A model generated the notes under the pieces. That model did not search any database and was not told the DNA's origin. It worked only from the letters and a program-made list of their open reading frames with translations. Both the position numbers and the translations under genes were made by a program. Shown in pieces: positions 6,381 through 13,126 of a stretch of DNA of 13,780 nucleotides (position 1 is the stretch's first letter; each line of letters opens with the position of its first letter). Source of the stretch: Candidatus Hermodarchaeota archaeon (lineage in GTDB: Archaea > Asgardarchaeota > Hermodarchaeia > Hermodarchaeales > Hermodarchaeaceae); NCBI GenBank assembly GCA_016840595.1, contig JAEOSA010000033.1, forward strand, positions 1 to 13,780. Reading direction: 5' to 3'.

Positions 6381-7235
6381 CTACTCCCATCCACGCTCTT
6401 TACGAACTTTCTTCGGGAACAGCCCTTTGAAAGCCTTCATTATCATCTGCTTTGAAGGTTCAATATCACCAACAACATCGATCTTATCGAAGTCTATTTC
6501 ACCTAATCTACGATTCTTTGCTTCTTGTAGAACAGGCATTTCAGCTGGGTCAAAGCCTACTAAATGTGCCCCGACAGCTTCAACTGCAAATGCGTCCTTT
6601 CCAACGATGAGTACTTGTGGAGAAACCGTGATTCGCTTCTTCTTCCGTCCAAGGAAGACATGCGTTGCATCCAATACGGCGAGATCGATTCCTCCACTAG
6701 CCTCATACATATCCAACAGCGCGATTGGAAGCTGGTCATGGAATCGGTGTTTCTTCGTATCTAGAATTAGCCCCAACAAGTTCTTGATGACGAAACCCAT
6801 ATTCATTAAATCTTCTAGACCTGCCTCTTCATACCTCCGAGGTACATGTGTGCTGATGAACGTATTGGGCTCTAGGAGAATATGAGAAAAGGGAACCTTT
6901 TCCCCAGCCACTTCAACGATTCTGGTCTTTTCATCATCAGACAGATTGAATGGTTTAATCCGATCAGTGTAGCAATCCTCCCAGACTTTCAACCGTTCCA
7001 ACCCGGGACCGGCACCACTATCAGACTCTGCCACCAGAATTTTTGGTGCTTTGTCAAACGCCTTTGCTATAGAATTCACTGTATCGACCGTTGAACAGAT
7101 TCCGGTCTCTGGATTGTAGATTCCAACTTTGATTACGACTTTTTGGTCAGGATTGTTGAGAGTGTCAAATCCGTTGATGAGGTCAACTGCGTGGGAAAAG
7201 GAATGACTATCCACTACTGCAACTGTTGGCTTCAT
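6381..7235 (-). CDS. DUF362 domain protein
   Basis: A 284-residue DUF362 protein of unknown biochemical function. Family features are visible: KNLLGLILDTKKHRFHD (151-167, the K-N-x-x-G and later K/H positions), DLAVLDATHVFLG (184-196) and GKDAFAVEAVGAHLVGFDP (212-230), then a final GEIDFDKIDVVGD. The ferredoxin-type 4Fe-4S motifs found in some longer DUF362 proteins are absent. I chose ATG 7235 because GGGTGG (7241-7246) lies 5 nt upstream; the frame also opens at GTG 7244, inside that site. The gene starts 32 nt after the stop of the GNAT-like gene, so the two are probably co-transcribed. No signal peptide or membrane segment was seen. Family assignment is good; no substrate can be named. 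Confidence 0.85.
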   Translation of the reverse strand: MKPTVAVVDSHSFSHAVDLINGFDTLNNPDQKVVIKVGIYNPETGICSTVDTVNSIAKAFDKAPKILVAESDSGAGPGLERLKVWEDCYTDRIKPFNLSDDEKTRIVEVAGEKVPFSHILLEPNTFISTHVPRRYEEAGLEDLMNMGFVIKNLLGLILDTKKHRFHDQLPIALLDMYEASGGIDLAVLDATHVFLGRKKKRITVSPQVLIVGKDAFAVEAVGAHLVGFDPAEMPVLQEAKNRRLGEIDFDKIDVVGDIEPSKQMIMKAFKGLFPKKVRKERGWE

Positions 7236-7267
7236 TGAAACCACCCATTCAGTGTCGTTATTGATGG

Positions 7268-8200
7268 CTATGAATGTTTGAGTATTACTTCAAACAACTG
7301 GATTTCGGGTTTTATTGCAGCTAGGCTAGTTGCCCAAGGAACGCGGGATGTGAAATCGAAGGATATGCGGAGAGGCGTTTCTGCCAATCCTGCTTCTTTA
7401 ATTTCTGTGGCAACTTCTTTTACCAGTCGTTTCCACACATGTTGATAGCCCGGTCGGATAGCTGTGAATCGCATGATTACGCGGGCTTCATCTCCCAAAA
7501 TGAAAAGCTGATCAGGCTCAATTCGTAAGGGAGCACTGGCAGCAACAAGTTTGTTTCTATCAAACAAGAGGACAGCATGACCGTCTTTGAGAACGCGGTC
7601 TTTGAAATATGCCCTAAATGCATCAACCGTTGGGAACGCGGTGGATATGTAGGGATCTGATTGTGAAAGCTCAACGAGTAGGTCAAGATCTTTCTTTGTA
7701 GCCTTCCTACATGTGAGTTTGCTAGTTTTATCACTGATTTTCCAGTTGGCGGCCTCTTTGACATCATAGTCATTGACATAGCGATAGAGCCATTCTTCTT
7801 CGACAAAGCCTTTGTTATGCCAATAATCAAGTTGTTTTTCTGCAATTTTAGAGGTGAAAACAACGGTAGTGGCCAGTTCACGGCTTTCCTTTCGTGTTTT
7901 TAGAAACGCGGATACTTCATCAAAAAGCTTAGCTTGGACCTCAGCAGGAGCATTGGGCATTGTCCAAGGATATCCAATATATGTACGTCCATTTTCGGAC
8001 CCCGAATCTCGCGATGTGATGTAAGCTAAAGGTTCACCCTTTTCAGTTAACGCGTACCAGGTCATTTTGGGATCTCGACTGAGATTTCGTTGTTGGATTT
8101 CTTCTGCTCGAGCTGGAAGCCCGGAAGCTTCGGTGTAGATTTTTGCTTGGAGTTCGTCTAGCCCTTGGTCGGGCTCATAATGTCGATATACAACTTTCAA
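7268..8200 (-). CDS. Tandem GNAT-like acetyltransferase-family protein
   Basis: This 310-residue protein looks like two GNAT-fold halves. Residues about 1-145 include YALTEKGEPLAYI (49-61) and IGYPWTMPNAPAEVQAKL (75-92). Residues about 163-310 begin with a GNAT-typical RKATKKDLDLLVEL (165-178) and contain FTAIRPGYQHVWKRL (245-259), where the acetyl-CoA loop is expected. Neither half shows an intact R/Q-x-x-G-x-G/A loop, so acetyl-CoA binding may be weak or lost in at least one half. The TTG start at 8200 is supported by a strong Shine-Dalgarno site, GGAGGTT (minus strand, 8209-8215), 8 nt away. It is probably the first gene of a unit with DUF362 (32-nt gap). The acceptor substrate is unknown. 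Confidence 0.7.
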   Translation of the reverse strand: MKVVYRHYEPDQGLDELQAKIYTEASGLPARAEEIQQRNLSRDPKMTWYALTEKGEPLAYITSRDSGSENGRTYIGYPWTMPNAPAEVQAKLFDEVSAFLKTRKESRELATTVVFTSKIAEKQLDYWHNKGFVEEEWLYRYVNDYDVKEAANWKISDKTSKLTCRKATKKDLDLLVELSQSDPYISTAFPTVDAFRAYFKDRVLKDGHAVLLFDRNKLVAASAPLRIEPDQLFILGDEARVIMRFTAIRPGYQHVWKRLVKEVATEIKEAGLAETPLRISFDFTSRVPWATSLAAIKPEIQLFEVILKHS

Positions 8201-8335
8201 AACGATTCAACCTCCATTAAATTAAGAGAATATTTCTCGTTTAATGAGAATATACTATCATTAAGTAATATATAATTATTATTGTCTAAGAAACTTTAAG
8301 TGTTAGTTAACGGTTTCTTGCATCGAAGGACAAGC
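8201..8335 (-). promoter_or_regulatory. Promoter of GNAT-DUF362 unit with direct repeat
   Basis: On the minus strand TTATATATTA (about 8266-8277) is a strong archaeal TATA-like box. A start site roughly 26 nt downstream would fall near 8245-8250. There, TTAATGAGAATAT (8241-8253) and TTAAGAGAATAT (8222-8233) form a direct repeat with 20-bp spacing between the GAGAATAT cores. A repeated motif at the predicted start site would suit a repressor operator. The TATA call is better supported than the operator call. Confidence 0.45.
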
Positions 8336-10198
8336 TTAGATGCGTTCTAACGGCTTTACTCCCAACATATTGAGACCATTGTTAAGAACTTGTCGACACA
8401 GCTTCACGAGAAGGAGCCTCGCACCCTTCATTTCTGGAGTTTCTGCTGTGAGCACCGGGCAGTGATTGTAAAAAGTGTTGAAAGCAACACACAGCTCGTA
8501 AATATATTCTGCAAGGTGGAAGAGTTCAATTCGTGTACCCCATTTTTCTCGCTTCATATCGTGGACTATCTCGCGGAGAATGGCAGGATAGCGTCCTAGA
8601 AGCTTGAAAAGTTCGGTTTCATAGGGGTTGACTAATTCGCTGATTCGAGCCGTTTTAGGTGCTTTTTCTTTGCGGAGAATGGAGCTTGCTCTAGCATATG
8701 TGTACATCAAGTAGGGTGCTGCATTACCATCGAAGCTAAGTATTTCGTCCCATTTGAACACAATCTGTTTTTCGACAGCGATTTTGAGAAGTGAGTAGCG
8801 GACAGCAGCGGATCCAATGGCTTCGGAGACCTCTCGGATGAAAGTAGAGTTCGCCTCGGGATTTCGTTTTTTAACTTCCTTGCGAGCTCGTCGAGTAGCT
8901 TCTTTGATGACTTCATCGGTACTGAACCCAATCCATGTGCCTTTTCGTCCTGAAAACTTGGCATCAGGGAGTGTGACGAATTCATAAGCAAGATGATAGT
9001 AATTGGCGGCAGCTTCTGTGTAGCCCAGCGTTTCCAGTGTTAGATAAACGGTGCGTTGTGCTAGTCCTTGAGGCATGCCTATGACATTGAAGATGATCTG
9101 AGCTGGACGATATCTGCCTGAGTCACCGGTATGAGAGGTCGTCCAAAGGTTTTGATCTCTTTTTACTCTTGATTTGAAAGGTTTGTAAAGGAATGGATCT
9201 TTGATGACACCGAACTTCCAAAAGTGGAAGGCAATGTCTTTCCCAGTATAGGTTGCGACTCCATCAGAACGGACTAGTACTTTGTCGGTGTCAGTCAATT
9301 GTTGAAATTCCTCATAGATGCCCAAATCAACAATTATGCAACCTGCCTTTTCACCTGTTTTGGGCTTTGAGGTGCCTGGTGCTTCCAGCATTTTCTCTAG
9401 GGCTTCTGCAAATAATCCAGAATGGGCAATATTGCTCTCCCATACGAGGAGGTCATGGCTTACGTTGAGCAATGCATGGGTTTTATGTTGTGCACGAAGA
9501 ACGCGTTCAGACATTGCTCTGACTTCTTTTGCGACTTTGTTATCTCCTTGTTCCATTAATTTTAGGTATTTTCGAACCTGTGATTCATCATGTTTTTCTT
9601 GAGCTTCTACGTAAAGACGACCGATAATTTGATCATATTTTCCTTTGTATTTCGGGGGCTCAAGATGTTTTAATCCCCAATAGGCCACAGCGATTTGGAG
9701 CCCGAGGTCATTGATATAATCCATCCGAGTAACATCTGCACCCATCGTTTTCATGAGTCGCGCAACGGTGTCACCTAAGACAGCGTTTCGAGCATGACCA
9801 ATATGTAGGGGATTATTCGGATTCACAGCAGGATACTCAACCACAACATGTTTGTCAACAAAGATATCCGAGGTTCCATAGGACTCGCCCGTTTTTTGGA
9901 TTGCATCCACGACGAGTCGACGGTAGGGAATGATGTTGACATAAAAATTCACATAAGGTCCTTGCGCCACAACCTGCTGAATGAGCGGGAATTTAACTGG
10001 GTCGAAGACAGCGAATTCTTTTGCAATTTCTACTGGGCTTTTTTTCAGTTCTTGAGTCAGGTGGAAGGCAGCAGTACAGGCTAAGTCTCCGTGTTGTGGG
10101 TCAGCAGGAATCTCTAAATGCTGACTTAGATCACGTCCACTGGATATGTGAAGAGCTTCAATGACTTGATTCCTGAACTGTTCCCATGGATTAGTCAC
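8336..10198 (-). CDS. argS: Arginyl-tRNA synthetase
   Basis: A class I synthetase that charges tRNA-Arg with arginine using ATP. The 620-residue protein has an N-terminal additional domain (about 1-90), the HIGH motif as LHIGH (131-135) within NPNNPLHIGHARNAVLGD, and the KMSKS-equivalent loop as SGRKG (416-420), as is usual for ArgRS where the canonical lysine loop is altered. The C-terminal DALR helical anticodon-binding domain starts around YLMYTYARASSILRK (496-510). Length is normal and the frame is intact. The start is GTG 10198; a nearby upstream Shine-Dalgarno site is not obvious. It is transcribed away from a tRNA-Arg gene across a 133-bp gap, with a candidate 5' leader of about 60-100 nt. 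Downstream, the GNAT-like gene has its own promoter. Confidence 0.97.
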   Translation of the reverse strand: MTNPWEQFRNQVIEALHISSGRDLSQHLEIPADPQHGDLACTAAFHLTQELKKSPVEIAKEFAVFDPVKFPLIQQVVAQGPYVNFYVNIIPYRRLVVDAIQKTGESYGTSDIFVDKHVVVEYPAVNPNNPLHIGHARNAVLGDTVARLMKTMGADVTRMDYINDLGLQIAVAYWGLKHLEPPKYKGKYDQIIGRLYVEAQEKHDESQVRKYLKLMEQGDNKVAKEVRAMSERVLRAQHKTHALLNVSHDLLVWESNIAHSGLFAEALEKMLEAPGTSKPKTGEKAGCIIVDLGIYEEFQQLTDTDKVLVRSDGVATYTGKDIAFHFWKFGVIKDPFLYKPFKSRVKRDQNLWTTSHTGDSGRYRPAQIIFNVIGMPQGLAQRTVYLTLETLGYTEAAANYYHLAYEFVTLPDAKFSGRKGTWIGFSTDEVIKEATRRARKEVKKRNPEANSTFIREVSEAIGSAAVRYSLLKIAVEKQIVFKWDEILSFDGNAAPYLMYTYARASSILRKEKAPKTARISELVNPYETELFKLLGRYPAILREIVHDMKREKWGTRIELFHLAEYIYELCVAFNTFYNHCPVLTAETPEMKGARLLLVKLCRQVLNNGLNMLGVKPLERI

Positions 10199-10299
10199 GA
10201 TAATCGGTTTCCTGATGAGAGTTTGCGGAAGCCAGCCTTTTCTCTCTTTCGACTTCCCCGAGAATTGTTTTTACAGGGGGAACGAAATGATTAAACGGA

Positions 10300-10313
10300 A
10301 GTATTTCATAAAT
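10300..10313 (+). promoter_or_regulatory. TATA-like box for tRNA-Arg, possibly bidirectional
   Basis: TTTCATAAAT at 10304-10313 is centred about 23 nt upstream of the mature tRNA 5' end, where archaeal tRNA promoters carry a TATA box. The same DNA reads ATTTATGAAA on the minus strand, facing argS about 105 nt away. TTTAAT near 10290-10295 (minus strand) is an alternative argS box. Confidence 0.4.
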
Positions 10314-10331
10314 CGCGTGCCTACACTGTGA

Positions 10332-10407
10332 GGGCCCGTGGCCAAGTGGATACGGCGACAGGCTTCGGACCTGTAGATCCGGGGTTCAAATCCCTGCGGG
10401 CCCGCCA
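10332..10407 (+). tRNA. tRNA-Arg (anticodon UCG)
   Basis: A full cloverleaf can be drawn by hand. The acceptor stem GGGCCCG (10332-10338) pairs with CGGGCCC (10397-10403), with discriminator G10404 and an encoded CCA (10405-10407). The D stem is GCC/GGC (10341-10343 with 10354-10356). The anticodon stem ACAGG/CCTGT (10358-10362 with 10370-10374) surrounds loop CTTCGGA, giving anticodon TCG at 10365-10367. The variable loop is 5 nt, and the T arm is CGGGG/CCCTG with loop TTCAAAT. There is no intron. A at position 20 and C35 match the usual arginine identity elements. It decodes CGA and possibly other CGN codons. It lies 63 nt upstream of the acyl-CoA ligase gene. Confidence 0.97.
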
Positions 10408-10470
10408 TACACCTTATTAGCTTTTACCAATCACAGATGATACCGCAATCACTTACCCACAGGGAGAAAA

Positions 10471-12090
10471 ATGGCAGGATTAGTTCCTAAACAGCGTCCT
10501 TGGTTTGCAGTGTGGCCCAAGACCGTTCCGAAATCTTTGGACTATCCTAAAATTGCCCTCTGGGAGTTCTTAGCCCAATCGTCAAAGAAACTTCCCCATC
10601 AAACAGCAGTAATACACAATAACCAGCGGATAATCTATTCGGAGTTGGATCTCCGTTCCCAGAAATTCGCGTTAGCATTGGACCAATTGGGTGTAAACAA
10701 GGGAGATCGAGTAGCGTTATTTTTGCATAATGTTCCTGAGTTTATCATTAGTTACTATGGAGCACTCCGACAAGGAGCGGTGATTGTACCAATGAATCCT
10801 CTCATCAAAGAGGAGGAGTTTAACACCATTTTCTCCAGCACTTTGCCAAAGATTCTGGTGTTGGACGAGACGCTGTTTTCGGTTGCGACTCCGAGTTTGA
10901 ATGAGTTTTCACAAGTGAACACGATTAGTGTTGGATCCAAAGAAGAACCAGAAGGCAATCAGTCCTTTAATTCACTTCTAACTCGTCAAGAAGGGCAATT
11001 GGAGCAAGTGGAGATTGATCCAAATGACCTAGCCGTCATTCAGTATACCGGTGGGACAACTGGTGTTCCAAAGGGGGCTATGCTTAGTCATCGTAATCTC
11101 GTCGCAAATGCGCTCCAGAATTGTGTTTGGTTTAACTGGACGGATCAGGAAGTGGTCATGGGAACCTTACCACTCTATCATTCATGGGGGGCGTGTGTGA
11201 ACATGAATTCGGTATTTGCTGTGGGTGCTACGCTCCTCCTTTTCACTCGCTTTTCAATTGATCAGGGGCTAGCAGCACTTGAACGGGAAAAAGCCACAGT
11301 ATGGTATGGTCCTCCCACATTGTTTACCATGCTCGTTAACGATTCGAAGCTCTCCACTTATGATTTTAGTTCACTACGCTATGTCAAAATTGGAGCAGCC
11401 CCTATTCCAGAGGAGATACGCCGCCAATGGTTGACTCTTACAGGAGGAGCCAGTATGGTGCTCGGGTATGGTCTTACTGAAGCATGTCCCGAAGCTATTA
11501 GCAGTCCTCCTGAGGATATTCGTCCAGGGACTGTCGGTATTCCGATAATCGATACTGATGCCAAGATAGTTGACATTGAAACAGGGAGAACGGAACTTCC
11601 ACCTGATGAACCTGGAGAACTGATTCTATATGGTCCACAGGTGATGCAAGGATATTGGGAGGATCCAGCTCAGACGCAATTGGTGTTGCGGGATGGCTGG
11701 CTCTTTACGGGAGATATGGCGAGCATCGATAAAGAGGGGTACGTCATTATTCTTGATCGGTTGAAAAACACTATCAAATACAAAGGCTATACTGTATTTC
11801 CAGGAGAAGTTGAAAACGTCTTGTACAACCACCCGAGCGTTAAAGAATGCTGTGTCATAGGGAAACCCGACTCCTTGGCGGGGGAGCTTCCAAAGGCATT
11901 TATCGTGTTGAAAGAGGAGCACAATCCCACTCCCGAGGAAATTATAAAATTCTGTCAAAATCGGATTGCGCCTTTCAAACGGATTCGAGAGGTTGAATTC
12001 GTTGACAGCCTTCCAAAGACGGCAGTAGGTAAGATTCTAGCTCGGGAACTACGTGAACAAGAAAGAAAAAAGCACTCTGAAACTTCATAG
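10471..12090 (+). CDS. Acyl-CoA synthetase (AMP-forming, ANL superfamily)
   Basis: This 539-residue ligase activates a carboxylic acid, probably a fatty or aryl acid, through an acyl-AMP to an acyl-CoA. Motifs in order: AMP-binding loop YTGGTTGVPKG (192-202), PLYHSWG (234-240), GYGLTE (332-337), FTGD (412-415), the hinge DRLKNTIKYKGYTVFPGEVE (429-448) and the catalytic lysine in PKTAVGKILAREL (Lys521). The hinge stretch resembles that of firefly luciferase and 4-coumarate-CoA ligase relatives more than acetyl-CoA synthetase. ATG 10471 is supported by GGGAG at 10462-10466, 4 nt upstream. No membrane segment is seen. It may be read through from the tRNA-Arg gene or use T/A-rich sequence near 10412-10427. 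Chain-length specificity cannot be read from the sequence. Confidence 0.93.
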   Translation: MAGLVPKQRPWFAVWPKTVPKSLDYPKIALWEFLAQSSKKLPHQTAVIHNNQRIIYSELDLRSQKFALALDQLGVNKGDRVALFLHNVPEFIISYYGALRQGAVIVPMNPLIKEEEFNTIFSSTLPKILVLDETLFSVATPSLNEFSQVNTISVGSKEEPEGNQSFNSLLTRQEGQLEQVEIDPNDLAVIQYTGGTTGVPKGAMLSHRNLVANALQNCVWFNWTDQEVVMGTLPLYHSWGACVNMNSVFAVGATLLLFTRFSIDQGLAALEREKATVWYGPPTLFTMLVNDSKLSTYDFSSLRYVKIGAAPIPEEIRRQWLTLTGGASMVLGYGLTEACPEAISSPPEDIRPGTVGIPIIDTDAKIVDIETGRTELPPDEPGELILYGPQVMQGYWEDPAQTQLVLRDGWLFTGDMASIDKEGYVIILDRLKNTIKYKGYTVFPGEVENVLYNHPSVKECCVIGKPDSLAGELPKAFIVLKEEHNPTPEEIIKFCQNRIAPFKRIREVEFVDSLPKTAVGKILARELREQERKKHSETS

Positions 12091-12121
12091 AGTAATTAGA
12101 TTGTCAGAGTTCGGAAATGGA

Positions 12122-12967
12122 TTACTGGTTTTGTTTAATTGCGGAAATACCTGCTGCGGCGATGCAAAGGAGTTGGAAGATTTCGTAGGCTTCGCTCATA
12201 GTGTTTGTAGTGTATTTGATGTCATGTCCTCCAATACGTGTTACAAGGGGAAGGAGTTCGGCAGTGTCGGCAAAATAGGAATTTTTGAAGGTGACTTCTA
12301 CATTCACTGGTGTTTTCACGACTAATGGTTTTGCCTTTTTCTGTTTGAAGTTAGATACTGCGCGTTTCACGGCTGCTTTGAGATCTTTTTCCAGTTTTCC
12401 TAATCCTGGGCTTTTTGCAGCACTTCGGCCAAATGAACGTTTCAGTTCGACTCGTTCAGCCCATGGGGTATGTACTTTGACATCATCTTCAAGGAGTTGA
12501 TGATCTCCTGCCACAAGAACGACAGGGACTTTGACTTCGCCCGCTGTGTACCCATTGAGCAGGAATTCGCTGATTTCAATGCCATTGATTTTCAGGGTCT
12601 GGATAGTGCCACCACTGTAGGTGTGATCGAAGGTAGAATAGGCGGTTCCGGATTTGGCATGATACCCAAGAAAGAGAACCACATCACTGCCTTCTACGCC
12701 CGTGACCATAGCTTGAGGTCGTGGGAATCCACGAATTAATTCAACATAATCGGGAAGCTCTTCGACCATGAGATTAACCATGGGCCCATGGCTGTCAGCG
12801 ACAATAATCTCTTCAAAACCGGCTTCATGAAGCGCGTTTACCACTGCCAATGTAAGTTTCGTGGCGATTTTCCTGACCTCTTCATATTGGGCACCTTTCA
12901 GCTTCAAGTGCCCGGGAATGACCACATACGGCATGCCTTCTAAATCCACAGAGATATAAGCCTTCAT
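12122..12967 (-). CDS. M55-family D-aminopeptidase-like metallopeptidase
   Basis: A 281-residue protein of the DppA (M55) family, zinc aminopeptidases known to act on D-amino acid peptides in Bacillus. The DppA zinc ligands and catalytic histidine are present at nearly the same positions: Asp8 and Glu10 (SVDLEG), His60 (ADSH), His103 (GYH), Glu134 (EISEF), and catalytic His115 (TFDHTYSG). That agreement makes ATG 12967 the best start. The open frame runs 35 codons further upstream (to 13072) but that extension has no family resemblance. There is no signal peptide, so action is likely cytosolic, on imported or recycled peptides. No transporter genes flank it, unlike in dipeptide operons. It is convergent with the acyl-CoA ligase (31-bp gap), and FBPA lies 144 bp upstream on the same strand. 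Confidence 0.9.
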   Translation of the reverse strand: MKAYISVDLEGMPYVVIPGHLKLKGAQYEEVRKIATKLTLAVVNALHEAGFEEIIVADSHGPMVNLMVEELPDYVELIRGFPRPQAMVTGVEGSDVVLFLGYHAKSGTAYSTFDHTYSGGTIQTLKINGIEISEFLLNGYTAGEVKVPVVLVAGDHQLLEDDVKVHTPWAERVELKRSFGRSAAKSPGLGKLEKDLKAAVKRAVSNFKQKKAKPLVVKTPVNVEVTFKNSYFADTAELLPLVTRIGGHDIKYTTNTMSEAYEIFQLLCIAAAGISAIKQNQ

Positions 12968-13102
12968 TATAACCACTACGAAGCTTGTGATGACTTTGTC
13001 TTTAAAGGCTTCTTCATCAAATGAAAGATATTGCTGCCTCAGTGTAGTGTTGACGTCTCTTCTGTTGTCCACTGATTATTGAGAGCAGGTTACTAGCGCC
13101 CG

Positions 13103-13126
13103 AAACCCGGTTTATTTAACGGGTTT
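13103..13126 (-). terminator. Hairpin over the FBPA stop codon
   Basis: AAACCCG (13103-13109) is complementary to CGGGTTT (13120-13126) with a 10-nt loop that contains the FBPA stop codon. It could be a transcript-end structure between FBPA and the M55 gene. No T-tract follows on the minus strand, so an intrinsic terminator is not well supported. Confidence 0.22.

Noticed and set aside
7477..7881. 134-codon alternative frame in the GNAT gene
   Set aside because: It overlaps the GNAT-like frame, which has a strong Shine-Dalgarno site; no domain was recognised in the alternative frame.
12968..13072. N-terminal extension of the M55 peptidase from 13072
   Set aside because: The 35 extra residues have no family resemblance, and DppA ligand numbering fits the ATG at 12967 almost exactly.
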